Shown here piece by piece: positions 16,501-24,865 of a DNA stretch of 64,000 nucleotides; positions within the stretch are counted from its first letter, which is position 1, and every line of letters starts with the position of its first letter. Source of the DNA: Symplocastrum torsivum CPER-KK1 (GTDB lineage Bacteria > Cyanobacteriota > Cyanobacteriia > Cyanobacteriales > Coleofasciculaceae); the NCBI GenBank assembly GCA_019358875.1, contig JAHHIF010000001.1, positions 124,001 through 188,000 of the forward strand. The letters are read 5' to 3'. The position numbers and the translations under genes were made by a program. The notes beneath the pieces are model-generated. The model was given only the letters and a program-made list of their open reading frames with translations, made no database searches and had not been told where the DNA came from.

Positions 16501-19321
16501 CAGCTTCTAATTCACTACCTTTAGCTTGTTTACCCGCTTCTAATTCAGTACCTTTAGCTTGTTTACCCGCTTCGAGTTCACTACCTTTAGCTTGTTTACC
16601 CGCTTCGAGTTCAGTACCTTTAGCTTGCTTACCCGCTTCGAGTTCACTACCTTTAGCTTGCTTACCCGCTTCTAATTCAGTACCTTTAGCTTGCTTACCC
16701 GCTTCGAGTTCAGTACCTTTAGCTTGTTTCCCCGCTTCGAGTTCACTACCTTTAGCTTGTTTCCCACTATCTAATTGATTACCTTGCTCTTGTTTTGTCC
16801 CATCTACTTGAGATTTCTTAGCATCATAATCTCCTTGTAACTCACTCTTCTTCCCAGAAGCATCCCCTTTAAGGGAATCTAGAAGACCTTTTGCCCAATC
16901 TAAGGGATTAGAGAGTAAATCTCCTTGAACAAGTTGACCCGATTTTACTTTTTCTTCATCTACTTGCTCAACCGCTACATTAATTTCAGCACCTTTCTCT
17001 GCAACAGGTTGTTCTGCTGGTTTAACTTCTTCCTCAATTTTTGCATCTGTCTTCTGTTTCTTAATTTCAGGAGTTTCAGTTTCTTGAGGTTCAGTTTCTT
17101 TTGCTTCAGGTTCAGCCGTTTCCTTAACTTCTGCTTGAGGTACAGGTTCAGTTGCAGAAGGTGCTTTGTCCTCTGATTGTGCTTGTGGTTGTTGTGGTTC
17201 TGCTTGTTCTGGTACTTCAGCAACAGGCTCAGGAGTTGCTGCTTGAGTAGGTTCAACAGGTGCAACTTCTGCTGCTTTTTCTGCTACCGGGCTAGCTTCG
17301 GTAGTGACATCTTTAACTTCAGGAGTTTCTGTAACCGGAGGAGTTTCTATAGCAGGTTTTTCAATTTGCTCAACTTGAGGTTGAGGTAAAGATTCAGATT
17401 TTGGTACATCAGTCCCTGGTTGGGGAATAGAGGCAATTTTTTGTTGTGCTTGTTGTAAGGCTTGTTCTAAAGCAACTTTGGGTTCCTGACTCGGATCAAT
17501 ATTTTGGGCAACATCACCACCAGCATTATTCATCTGATTCTGCTGTTGTTGCCACATATCAGTCAAAGAAGTACCCTGATCTGCTTGACTTAAATCAGGT
17601 GTTTGGATATCTACAGTACCAATATTGCCTGTTTCCACTTTTTGCTCAGTATTAACAGGAGCTTCAGCCGTTTTTTCCTGGGGTAGTTGTTGAGTTTCCC
17701 CTCCAGGAACAGTTGGTGCTGGCGCTACTTCTGATTTAGTCGCAGTAACTTCTCGGTTTAGTTTAGTTTCTGTAGTTGTTGCTGGCGCTACTTTGGGTTT
17801 AGGAACAGTAACTTCTCGGTTTAGTTTAGTTTCTGTAGTTGTTGCTGGCGCTACTTCGGGTTTAGGAACAGCAACTTCTCCGTTTGATTTGGTTTCTGTA
17901 GTTGCTGCTGGTTGAGTTTTCTGAGCTAATTTCCCCTCGGATTGATTAGAAGATTGGGCTTGGGCTTCAACTTCAGCCCCTTTAGCTTCGACAGGCGTAG
18001 GCATAGCCTTAATCGGCTCCGCCATCTGCTCAGCTTCTTCCTCGTACTTTTCTCCTGGCTGGAGCTTTGCTTGAACTGCACCCGTCTGCTGAATCGTGTG
18101 AGTCAGCTCATGAGCCAATAACTGCTTCCCATCACTTGACCCTGGGTTGTACTTACCTGAATTAAAGTAAATATCATTGCCATGAGTAAACGCCTGTGCT
18201 CCCAACTCTTTATTCATTTGGACAGCAGCCGAGTCAGTATGCACCCGAACCTGACTAAACTCAGCGCCGAAACGGGGTTCCATGAACCCTCGCACGTTAT
18301 CGGGTAAAGGACTCCCCCCACCTTGGCTATTGCTTAGCTGACTCTCAATGTTGCTACCGCTCTTGTTGCTTCCATTTTCTGCTGCTCGTTGAAGCAATGA
18401 TTTAGTTTGGACTGGCTCTTCTTGCTCCTCTTGTTCACATTTGGCGCATTTGCGTTGTACTTCAGTCTCTGCCGATTGGCGCTGAACCAAGGGAGTGATA
18501 GAATCCGTCAAGGGCGACCTTTGCACCAGTGGTGTCTCTTCCTCCTCACCCTGACGCTGAACTAACCCTGAGTTAGCTGCGGGTACGCTCATGGACATCA
18601 CCTGAGCCGCCACAGAATCAGCTTCCTGCTCGTACTTATCCCCTGGCTGCCCAACAACAACCTTGAGCTGAATCCGCTGCATTTGAATCGGTTCTTCGTC
18701 TACCGCTGCCTCCTGGCGTTGGATGATACCTAGCTGAGGCATCATTTGAATCGGCGACTCGTCTTCCTCTTGGGGCAAGCGTTGCAGCATAGCCAGTTGA
18801 GGCTGCATCTGAATTGGTTCTTCTTCAAACGATTCCCGTTGAATACGTGGAGTGAGCAAGCCTAGTTGGGGCATCATCTGAATCGGCTCTTCTTCAAACG
18901 ATTCCCGTTGAATGCGTGGGGTGAGCAAACCCAGTTGAGGCATCATCTGAATCGGCTCTTCTTCAAATGATTTCCGTTGAATTGGGTTGCCCACAGGTGG
19001 AGCCATTATCTTGTCCCGCTCTGCCACAAAGTCAGATTCCTGCTCGTCCTGCTGCTCTTCTGACTGTCCGTTGACGGGTTGCTGCTGAATTACCGCCGGA
19101 GTGTGGCTCTGTACCTGCACTCGACTAAAGTTGTGACCAAAGCGCGAGGCTCTATCTAGCTGGGTTTGTAAGTCTGGGGGTTGGTGTGACAAGTCGATCG
19201 CGTCAGCCGATTCTTGCTCTAGCTCTAAGGAAGGGCGCGATTGAAATAAGCCCGTCTGCACAGGCGAAGAGGACGGGGACGAAGCTTTGGAAAGATTTTG
19301 CAGTCGGGTATCCATAGCCAA
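13556..19321 (-). CDS. Giant eCIS-core (DUF4157) polymorphic-toxin-like effector
   Basis: A 1921-aa modular protein. The N-terminus (about 48-70, PDLQTQLDRASRFGHNF) is shared with the 561-aa DUF4157 protein. Tandem acidic repeats (EEEPIQMMPQLGLL; about 118-215), a GDKYEQEAD motif (227-235) and the DUF4157 domain (about 338-416; HELTH 404-408) follow. Then come Pro/Glu-rich spacers, about ten KQAKG-ELEAG decapeptide repeats (about 845-950), a long tract of amphipathic EKASSA-type 11-mers (about 1180-1510), a hydrophobic pre-toxin-like segment (about 1570-1640, GFIPGFGAIADGL) and KAADKVGDA repeats. The AT-rich tip (about 1765-1921) ends in HPGGGRHGGAYYKIS-type sequence resembling BECR-fold (Barnase/EndoU/colicin E5-like) RNase toxins; that assignment is tentative. 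The gene ends the minus-strand eCIS operon. Confidence 0.8.
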   Translation of the reverse strand: MAMDTRLQNLSKASSPSSSPVQTGLFQSRPSLELEQESADAIDLSHQPPDLQTQLDRASRFGHNFSRVQVQSHTPAVIQQQPVNGQSEEQQDEQESDFVAERDKIMAPPVGNPIQRKSFEEEPIQMMPQLGLLTPRIQRESFEEEPIQMMPQLGLLTPRIQRESFEEEPIQMQPQLAMLQRLPQEEDESPIQMMPQLGIIQRQEAAVDEEPIQMQRIQLKVVVGQPGDKYEQEADSVAAQVMSMSVPAANSGLVQRQGEEEETPLVQRSPLTDSITPLVQRQSAETEVQRKCAKCEQEEQEEPVQTKSLLQRAAENGSNKSGSNIESQLSNSQGGGSPLPDNVRGFMEPRFGAEFSQVRVHTDSAAVQMNKELGAQAFTHGNDIYFNSGKYNPGSSDGKQLLAHELTHTIQQTGAVQAKLQPGEKYEEEAEQMAEPIKAMPTPVEAKGAEVEAQAQSSNQSEGKLAQKTQPAATTETKSNGEVAVPKPEVAPATTTETKLNREVTVPKPKVAPATTTETKLNREVTATKSEVAPAPTVPGGETQQLPQEKTAEAPVNTEQKVETGNIGTVDIQTPDLSQADQGTSLTDMWQQQQNQMNNAGGDVAQNIDPSQEPKVALEQALQQAQQKIASIPQPGTDVPKSESLPQPQVEQIEKPAIETPPVTETPEVKDVTTEASPVAEKAAEVAPVEPTQAATPEPVAEVPEQAEPQQPQAQSEDKAPSATEPVPQAEVKETAEPEAKETEPQETETPEIKKQKTDAKIEEEVKPAEQPVAEKGAEINVAVEQVDEEKVKSGQLVQGDLLSNPLDWAKGLLDSLKGDASGKKSELQGDYDAKKSQVDGTKQEQGNQLDSGKQAKGSELEAGKQAKGTELEAGKQAKGTELEAGKQAKGSELEAGKQAKGTELEAGKQAKGSELEAGKQAKGTELEAGKQAKGSELEADKQAKGTELQSEVETKGTEVEAESKAKGTELQTDAQTQATELQGQETGLKQETTTKEQEVKTEVAQKVTNLENKAVESKGQIESNWTELENSATSEITALETEAQQFSQTYMAKAQGFIAKLNGASEGAKQQQGQGNSQVLQAKLDGASEGVKQQQGQGNSQALQAEWQALKAEAESVWGGIQGKVAPVSQKVEQGWQGISQKGQDIGTQLQQQGEQVKTSVNESATSAGNYLNEKWTTLTGKASAGWTSFQGKVGQAQNWVGEKVNTATSWATEKAGAATNWLSEKASSAGTWIDEKTGGAFSWLGEKVNGASSWIGEKAISATSQLREKASSAGTFITEKASSATSWLTEKGSTAFNWVTEKGETAKNWLTEKGTSAVNTVSEKAGSFVSGLREKGQGAVSSIQSQGSSILQWLGGAVGSLVSGVQEKAGSVVSWLGDKVSSAKSWVQEKSSGAFNWLSEKASSAASWVQEKSSTGLSWLSDKASGAVSWVKDKGSQGLGWLQEKGSAVGNWVKDKGSQGLGWLQEKGSAVGNWVKDKGSQGLSWLQEKGSAVGNWVKDKGSQAWNGVKQLGELGGKALQWAGDGIKSGWEWTKNKATEFGSWAKDKASQGLAWAGDKLSQGWNWVQDRWGDVSKWCSENYSAISAWGHGALDVLGFIPGFGAIADGLNGIWYALEGDWGNAAFSLVAAVPGIGDVAALGKAGKYIKAADKAGDAVKAADKVGDAVKAADKVGDAAKATDKVGGAAKAADKVDDAVKAVDQVGDAAKTGDKVDDAAKAGDKVDDAARKAAELPSALATAKAITESNDAIDTPVPALIGLLNTTVKSKYSWIKHFEARPKAIPGHYTLHMIASDHEIDNDYSDKSAKLAKQLVDNIIDNPKSIWGKSTEDIAKQFEEAGYKVVIEQSNKGSKLSKQIRIQGHPTITNIQVHPGGGRHGGAYYKISTSTSSGSLIQGINKVVDRATYKPTLGEKANIIYID
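14110..14390 (-). repeat. Tandem coding repeats (KAADKVGDA unit)
   Basis: About nine near-repeats of a 10-11 codon unit (KAADKVGDAV) encode an Ala/Lys/Asp helix just before the toxin tip. The DNA copies are similar enough to recombine. They separate the ordinary-composition body of the gene from its AT-rich end, so they are a plausible place for tip exchange. Confidence 0.75.
14800..15790 (-). repeat. Long tract of amphipathic 11-residue-type repeats
   Basis: This stretch encodes about thirty variations on a W(L/V)xEKxSSAxS-type unit, including four near-identical KDKGSQGLGWLQEKGSA blocks. The periodic Trp/Leu with Lys/Glu/Ala recalls LEA-like or apolipoprotein-like helices. It may act as a long helical or membrane-active arm of the effector. 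Confidence 0.75.
16490..16780 (-). repeat. Tandem 30-bp coding repeats (KQAKG-ELEAG)
   Basis: About ten copies of a 30-bp unit encode a Lys/Glu/Gly/Ala decapeptide. The units alternate between two versions (AKGSELEAG and AKGTELEAG) and are nearly identical in DNA. Copy-number variation between strains would be expected. Confidence 0.85.
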
Positions 19322-19413
19322 CGAGAGCCTCTCAGCCTAGAGCGGTGATTTCATAGTAGTCTGGATTATCCGCCCCAAACAGTAGCCGAAAGGCGAATAA
19401 AAATTAACAAGCA

Positions 19414-21423
19414 TTAGACCCAGCCTTTCACTTCAGTGTCAGTTAGCGGTCTTTCCAACTTGACATATTCACTCTGAGCTGCCTGCAACAGGTGTTTCAT
19501 CCCCACGGGTTCCCCAGCATCCGCCGCAAAAAAGGCAGCGTTTAGGGCAATATTGCGGATATTCCCACCTGCGACGTTCAACTTCGCCAACTTCTTCACA
19601 TCCAAATCCTCCGTCGGCGTTTGACTGGGAAAGATGCGCTGCCAAATCTCCGCCCGTTGGGTGGCATCTGGGAAGGGGAAGCGGACAATAAACCGGATGC
19701 GGCGCAGAAAGGCGGTATCCAGGGCATCTTTCAAATTAGTCGTTAAAATTGCCAACCCTCGATAGGCTTCCATTCGCTGTAACAGGTAGCTGACTTCCAT
19801 ATTGGCATAGCGATCGTGACTATCTTTTACATCAGAACGCTTACCAAACAAGGCATCGGCTTCATCAAACAGCAGAATTGCCCCACCCGCCTCTGCTGCG
19901 TCAAATACGCGCCGCAGGTTCTTTTCCGTTTCCCCAATGTACTTGCTAACAACGGAACTTAAGTCAATGCGGTAAAGGTCGAGTCGCAATTCACGAGCAA
20001 GTACGTCCGCCGCCATTGTTTTGCCCGTACCACTGGCTCCCGCAAACAGGGCGCTAATGCCCAACCCACGCCCACTTTTCCCAGCGAACCCCCAGCCTTC
20101 ATATACTTTTGCCCGTTGCCGGACGTGAGCGGCAATGTCTCGCAAAACCTGACGCTCTCGCTCTGGTAATACTAGGTCATCCCAGGCGGCAGAAGATTCA
20201 ATATGTTGAGCGAGGTCATTCAGGCGGGGACGAGATTGAGAACGGCAGGTATCCCACAAAATAGTGCTGAGTTCTGTTGGCGTAGTGGGGGGTAGCCCGT
20301 GCTGAGTGCTAAGTGCTTCATGAGCTTGCCGTCCCAAAGCTTCAGTGCAAATCGCGTGAATGGTAGGGGCGCTGAGGTTGAAATGGGAAACTAATGTCTC
20401 TACCTGCCCATTGAGACTGGATGTTGCTGCACCCAAGGTAGACTGCCAAAGCATACGCTGCTCGTTCGTAGTGGGTGGCTGAACGTCAAAGGTGATGAGA
20501 GGACGCAAACGCGATCGCCTTCTTTCTCGACTGGTAATAATTAGCGGACTACTAATACTCTCACTCAACTGCGCGATCGCATTTTCTCGTACCGCATCAC
20601 TTAGATCCAACTCATCACAATCTAATAACAGAGCACTCGCTCTCAGCCAATATTCTCGCTCCCATAGCTGCTTGAGTTGGTTGAGTTCACTAAAATTGAG
20701 CGGAATCGCTACACCGTTAATCACATTCAACTTCAACCCAACCAGTTCACAAGCTGCCGATGCGATCGCTCGTTTACTAGCCGTTTCCTCACCACATAAC
20801 TGCACAAGTGGCAAGCCCGATATCCCTGATGCTTGTGACCATGTTGCTGCCAGTTGCTCTGCCAACCGCTGATGCGACGACACCAACTCTCCTGACTTCG
20901 GCAACGGCTCAATAATCGCAGCTAATCGCTCATCTAGATATTGCAAACCTGTGAGATGGTGCAGAATACGCTCGTCAATCCTTAAAGGACTGAGGGTAAG
21001 GGCACTGCCTGTCCCAACTTCAATCATTCGCCATCGCCGTAAGGGAGACGCAGGCATCAGAGCTTTCCATTGGGGTGTGCTTGAAGTTGCTAGCGCCAGA
21101 CTGAAGGTAGGATAGGTACGCTGCGAGTCTCCCTGAGCAGCAGCGCACAAAGCTGGAAAGGATGCATCCAATTCCATGCCAGCACACAATAGCAGTACAT
21201 CACGCTCAAAAGACGACAGACCAAAGATGGTGCAGAGTTGCTCCAATGCGGGTGGAGGCAGAGAAGGATGGGGAAAATCTAGTTTCAAATTTTCCCCTTG
21301 TGTGCCTGTGTCTCTCCCCGCCTGACGTTCTAGCACCTCACGCACCAGAGCGATCGCCTGCATCAAGTAATGCTGGTTCGCTTCACGCCAATTTGTAGAT
21401 TCCGTGTACGCTAGTGCAGTCAT
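19414..21423 (-). CDS. eCIS AAA+ ATPase
   Basis: A 669-aa ATPase whose C-terminal half is a classical AAA+ module: Walker A GASGTGKT at 462-469, Walker B ILLFDEADALFG near 512-523, sensor-1 ILTTN and arginine-rich LRRIRF. The N-terminal half is a degenerate AAA-like and helical domain. This architecture matches the AAA+ ATPase (Afp15/Pvc15 type) found in nearly all contractile injection loci, where it is thought to load effectors or remodel the particle. It lies between the 76-aa gene and the DUF4157 gene, supporting an effector-handling role. Start ATG at 21423 is taken because the next gene ends 11 bases upstream. Confidence 0.9.
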   Translation of the reverse strand: MTALAYTESTNWREANQHYLMQAIALVREVLERQAGRDTGTQGENLKLDFPHPSLPPPALEQLCTIFGLSSFERDVLLLCAGMELDASFPALCAAAQGDSQRTYPTFSLALATSSTPQWKALMPASPLRRWRMIEVGTGSALTLSPLRIDERILHHLTGLQYLDERLAAIIEPLPKSGELVSSHQRLAEQLAATWSQASGISGLPLVQLCGEETASKRAIASAACELVGLKLNVINGVAIPLNFSELNQLKQLWEREYWLRASALLLDCDELDLSDAVRENAIAQLSESISSPLIITSRERRRSRLRPLITFDVQPPTTNEQRMLWQSTLGAATSSLNGQVETLVSHFNLSAPTIHAICTEALGRQAHEALSTQHGLPPTTPTELSTILWDTCRSQSRPRLNDLAQHIESSAAWDDLVLPERERQVLRDIAAHVRQRAKVYEGWGFAGKSGRGLGISALFAGASGTGKTMAADVLARELRLDLYRIDLSSVVSKYIGETEKNLRRVFDAAEAGGAILLFDEADALFGKRSDVKDSHDRYANMEVSYLLQRMEAYRGLAILTTNLKDALDTAFLRRIRFIVRFPFPDATQRAEIWQRIFPSQTPTEDLDVKKLAKLNVAGGNIRNIALNAAFFAADAGEPVGMKHLLQAAQSEYVKLERPLTDTEVKGWV

Positions 21424-21433
21424 AACAATTCCC

Positions 21434-21664
21434 CTAAGTCCCCTCTTGAAGGGACTGAATCAAGTTTTGCAAATACTTGAGCGCTTCATCTGGAGACATC
21501 AGTAGCGCCTTTCCCTGCCGGAGAATTTCGTACTGACCCTTGTGATACCCATGACCCGCAATCAACCCCAACTTCACCGCTTGATTCCCTACTTCAGTGA
21601 GCTGGTTCCAGCTAAGGCTTTCCAGTTCCAGATTAATACGTTGCTTGAGCGAATCTTCATTCAT
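21434..21664 (-). CDS. Small eCIS-operon protein, function unknown
   Basis: A 76-aa soluble, mostly helical protein (LKQRINLELESLSWNQLTEV). I do not recognise a family. It sits tightly between the Pvc16/DUF4255 gene (27 bases upstream) and the AAA+ ATPase (10 bases downstream), so it should be co-translated with them. An adaptor or ATPase partner is possible, but this rests on position only. Confidence 0.7.
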   Translation of the reverse strand: MNEDSLKQRINLELESLSWNQLTEVGNQAVKLGLIAGHGYHKGQYEILRQGKALLMSPDEALKYLQNLIQSLQEGT

Positions 21665-21691
21665 AACATTCTGTTTGTTAATAAAGCGGTT

Positions 21692-22969
21692 TTAGACAAG
21701 CGAAACCCTCGGACTGATGTACCAACCCTGAGTTGGACTACCCTCAGTGTTATCCACCTCCAACTGGCTCTCTGCTCCATCAATCTGTAAGCGCACTAGA
21801 TACTCTCCAGGTTTTACATCTTGAAAAGGAACTGTCACCGATTGCGTTTCTGTATCACGTCGCTCCGCATCGAAAATATAAGCGCTAGGATTAGCCGTTG
21901 ACCATTCATTGAGCGTCAAAACTACCCGTTGCTGACGACCGACAGTGAAATCGACCTGAATGCTCAACAATCCTGAACGTGGATCGTCATCAGTTCCGTC
22001 CATCTCTGAAACACTAATTTCAGTAATAGTGGGACGTAAGACAAAGGGCGCAGCATTGGACTCAGCGCCTCGCCGTCCGCGACTTGCTCCCTGTTCTGGA
22101 GTAATTGAGATGGGGTGAATCACTTGCAGACTTTGTACCCCTGCTCGTAAGGTATTGGCTGGCAAGCTAGAAAGGGGAAGAGTAATCTGAGTTGGGCTAA
22201 CGTCAGGGGGAGTCACCTCAAACCCACAAATGCGAACCTGGGTGAAGGCGTTTCCTTTAAGCTGCTTTCCTTGAATGAGTAGGGTACTATTCGCTCGAAT
22301 CGCGTCAAAGCGACCCGCTTGGGAAATCACCTGTTCAACTAGTGGCTGACTGGCAAACGGAGCAAAGGAACCGGCTCGGCGATCGCGTACTGGTAAAGCT
22401 CGTTGGGGAGCCTCTTGCCCCTCAATCAGCACCACGAGTATCTTGTAAGCGATCGATAGAACATAGGGAGTCTGGAAAAACACCGTCCAAGTCTTGGAGA
22501 GGTCTTCCAAATTCAGATCCATCGGTACAATGCTCATTTGCTGGATTTGGTCAGCCAGATTAGAATCCCTTAAAAATATGAACGTGGAATCCTCACAGGT
22601 ACTACGAATCATGTCTTGGGTAATCACCCGCCGATCGTTGAGGGTGCGAACAACACTACCCAGTAGCCGCTGCGGGATTAACTCATTGTCGTTCCCGTAG
22701 AAACTCATCATGTAGTAGAGATCGAGAGCGGCTTGGCGTTTTGTTGGGTTTCCCTTGGAGCGAAAGGGCGTGGCATCTATATTATTTAATGCTGGATTGG
22801 TGATTACCTGATAGAGAAAGATATTGACACCCGTTTCCGGTGTGCCGTTGCCGATATCACTGGGTCGCAGGGTTGTCGTTCTTGCGCCCTCCACGTCAGT
22901 CTGCACCGCAACTTGGAGAGTTCTCTGTAGGGTGGCTGTGACAGTGGCGATCGCTAAGTGGTTGCTCAT
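21692..22969 (-). CDS. Pvc16/DUF4255 family eCIS tail-terminator-type protein
   Basis: From ATG 22969 the protein has 425 residues. Residues about 1-180 form the DUF4255 (Pvc16 N-terminal) domain: MSNHLAIATVTATLQRTL, then GVNIFLYQVITNPA and QAALDLYYMMSFYG. In Photorhabdus virulence cassettes and related systems Pvc16 caps the distal end of the tube and sheath. The C-terminal half is beta-rich with Ig-like segments (about 230-425) and may extend the cap. An upstream in-frame start would overlap the response-regulator gene and gives an unlike N-terminus, so it is rejected. A second, shorter DUF4255-type protein starts the divergent operon. Confidence 0.85.
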   Translation of the reverse strand: MSNHLAIATVTATLQRTLQVAVQTDVEGARTTTLRPSDIGNGTPETGVNIFLYQVITNPALNNIDATPFRSKGNPTKRQAALDLYYMMSFYGNDNELIPQRLLGSVVRTLNDRRVITQDMIRSTCEDSTFIFLRDSNLADQIQQMSIVPMDLNLEDLSKTWTVFFQTPYVLSIAYKILVVLIEGQEAPQRALPVRDRRAGSFAPFASQPLVEQVISQAGRFDAIRANSTLLIQGKQLKGNAFTQVRICGFEVTPPDVSPTQITLPLSSLPANTLRAGVQSLQVIHPISITPEQGASRGRRGAESNAAPFVLRPTITEISVSEMDGTDDDPRSGLLSIQVDFTVGRQQRVVLTLNEWSTANPSAYIFDAERRDTETQSVTVPFQDVKPGEYLVRLQIDGAESQLEVDNTEGSPTQGWYISPRVSLV

Positions 22970-23030
22970 AAAAGGCGGAAGGCAATAGGCAGAAGGAGGA
23001 GAGAAAGCAGAACGAACGCAGCCTTCTCGA

Positions 23031-23714
23031 TTAAGCCGAAACAAGACCCAGTTTGAGGGCGCGTACAATTGCCTGGGTACGGCTAGTTACTCCTAATTTT
23101 TCAAAAATCGCAGTCAGGTGAGCTTTAACGGTAGCAACGGTAATGTGAAGCTGTTGGGCAATGGTTTCGTTAGAGGCTCCCTGGACTAACCAGTGTAAAA
23201 CTTCCTGCTCCCGTTCGGTTAGGTTAGCTGAATGACAGGCTTCGAGCGATCGCCCTGCGTAAAAATGAAATAAACGGAAAAAGCCAGCCGCAACTTCTGG
23301 AGACAAGTACACCTCATTGTGGAGGACAGTTGCGATCGCACCACATAGTTGTGTCGAGAGATTCTGCTTGAAAACATAACCACTCGCTCCTGCCTGCATG
23401 GCACGAAAGACCCATTCATCTTCCTGGTGAGCCGATAAGACGATGACTTTACCGGATTGAGTCAAGTCTCGTCGTCTAGCAAGAAAGCTAATGCCATTAT
23501 CAGGAGGCAACTCTAAATCCAGCAATGTCAGGGCAGGCGACTGTTCTACCGTTAAGCTCAATGCCTGCTCCACTGAAGCCGCATGACCGACAACGTTAAA
23601 CTGCATGGCTCCGTTTGTACTGTAGAAGTCTAACAGCGTCTGCACACCTTGACGGAAACGCAGGTCATCATCGACTAAAAGAACAGAAATCAGTTGCGAT
23701 GCACTCACTTTCAT
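23031..23714 (-). CDS. NarL/LuxR-family response regulator in the eCIS operon
   Basis: A receiver domain (about 10-125) carries the acidic pair LLVDDD and the phospho-acceptor Asp in TLLDLELP (residue 66 from this start). A LuxR-type helix-turn-helix ends the protein (LTEREQEVLHWLVQGASNETIAQQL, cut here only by reading; key residues E, N, A, L, T, V are present). ATG 23714 is chosen because GGGAGG lies just upstream; the frame also opens at TTG 23726. The gene follows the histidine kinase by about 35 bases and precedes the DUF4255 gene by 61, so the pair is part of the eCIS unit. It is likely to control one or both eCIS promoters. Confidence 0.9.
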   Translation of the reverse strand: MKVSASQLISVLLVDDDLRFRQGVQTLLDFYSTNGAMQFNVVGHAASVEQALSLTVEQSPALTLLDLELPPDNGISFLARRRDLTQSGKVIVLSAHQEDEWVFRAMQAGASGYVFKQNLSTQLCGAIATVLHNEVYLSPEVAAGFFRLFHFYAGRSLEACHSANLTEREQEVLHWLVQGASNETIAQQLHITVATVKAHLTAIFEKLGVTSRTQAIVRALKLGLVSA

Positions 23715-23749
23715 CACGCCTCCCAAGCTTATAGTTACAAGAAAACCCT

Positions 23750-24865
23750 CTAGGCAGATCGGGGTAAGGTGATGGAAAACTGCGCTCCGCCCTCAGGCAA
23801 ATTGTCAGCCCAGATACTACCTTGATGGTCTAGGACAATTTTCTTTGCGATCGCTAAACCTAACCCAGTTCCCCCAGGACGGCGAGAATAGAAAGGGGTA
23901 AACAGTTCTTTCACGTCCTCGGCAGATAATCCCGAACCTTTGTCACAAATTTCAATTAAAACTTCTGAACAAAAGGCTTGCCAGCGACAGGTTACTACTG
24001 CTCTCGGCGGACTAAACTGTACGGCATTACTGAGAAGGTTGCTCAAAACCTGCTTGATCTGCCAGCGGTCTACCTTAAGCTTTAAGGGAGTTACTGGGTA
24101 GTCTATCCGCAATTGTTTTTGCTGTATCCAAGGCTGCAACCCGGCAATACTCTCTTCCAAAATTTCTCGCAAATCGTAGTAGTCCAGTTGCAAACGCGAT
24201 CGCAGTCCGCAGTTGGTCAATTGAGTTAGGCTGACACTCACTTCATCCACCGTTTCTCGGATGCTTTGGGCTTGAGAGCGTAGTTGTCCTAGGGGCAAAC
24301 TGAGAGAAAGTAAGTCGGCATGAAGGGCAATCAGCGCCAGTGGACTACGAAGTTGATGCTCAGTTTTTTGGAGCGTCTGCTCTAAAAGTTGAATGCTTCT
24401 CGACTGGCGGGAACGCTCTTGATAAGTATCCAGGTGATGCCTGAATATCCGAGCTTGCTGCTCGATACAGTACTGCTGGAGTCGAGATAAAGGCTCAGAC
24501 GACCAGATTAAGAGATATTCAGGATCTGCTGGCTGTTGAGTATAATTGCAGACATAGGTTTTCCAGTCCAAATCTAACGCCAGTTCAGAGAGCTTGAAAG
24601 CGGACAAGGAATCATCCCACCATTGCTCTGATTCCAAGTAAGCAATAATGGCGGGAACAAAGCAAGGGGTTCCTCGCTCGTAATAAGCGACCCGCTGATA
24701 TTTCCCCGTTTCAGGACAACGAAAAACTCCCCAAGCCGCCACTACAGGTAACTGTGCTGCCAACTCATCAAGGTAGAACTGATAAGTTGTTTGAAGATGC
24801 ATCAATGAAGACGGTAAAGATACATCAAGAGCTGCTGGAATCCTCCACTGTGACTCAACCCGCAT
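23750..24865 (-). CDS. Soluble sensor histidine kinase of the eCIS operon
   Basis: A 371-aa kinase without membrane segments. The first 150 residues form an unrecognised sensory region rich in Trp/Tyr and containing four cysteines. The dimerisation/H-box lies near H170 (EHQLRSPLALIALHADL), followed by N-box NLLSNAVQF, the DKGSGL G1 box and GTGLGLAIAKKI G2 box. It is the first gene of the minus-strand eCIS operon and is followed directly by its presumed partner response regulator. The stimulus is unknown; the lack of membrane segments points to a cytoplasmic signal. Confidence 0.9.
   Translation of the reverse strand: MRVESQWRIPAALDVSLPSSLMHLQTTYQFYLDELAAQLPVVAAWGVFRCPETGKYQRVAYYERGTPCFVPAIIAYLESEQWWDDSLSAFKLSELALDLDWKTYVCNYTQQPADPEYLLIWSSEPLSRLQQYCIEQQARIFRHHLDTYQERSRQSRSIQLLEQTLQKTEHQLRSPLALIALHADLLSLSLPLGQLRSQAQSIRETVDEVSVSLTQLTNCGLRSRLQLDYYDLREILEESIAGLQPWIQQKQLRIDYPVTPLKLKVDRWQIKQVLSNLLSNAVQFSPPRAVVTCRWQAFCSEVLIEICDKGSGLSAEDVKELFTPFYSRRPGGTGLGLAIAKKIVLDHQGSIWADNLPEGGAQFSITLPRSA

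Noticed and set aside
14022..17655. Plus-strand repetitive frames across the 1921-aa gene
   Set aside because: They are antisense translations of the tandem repeats and have no independent support.
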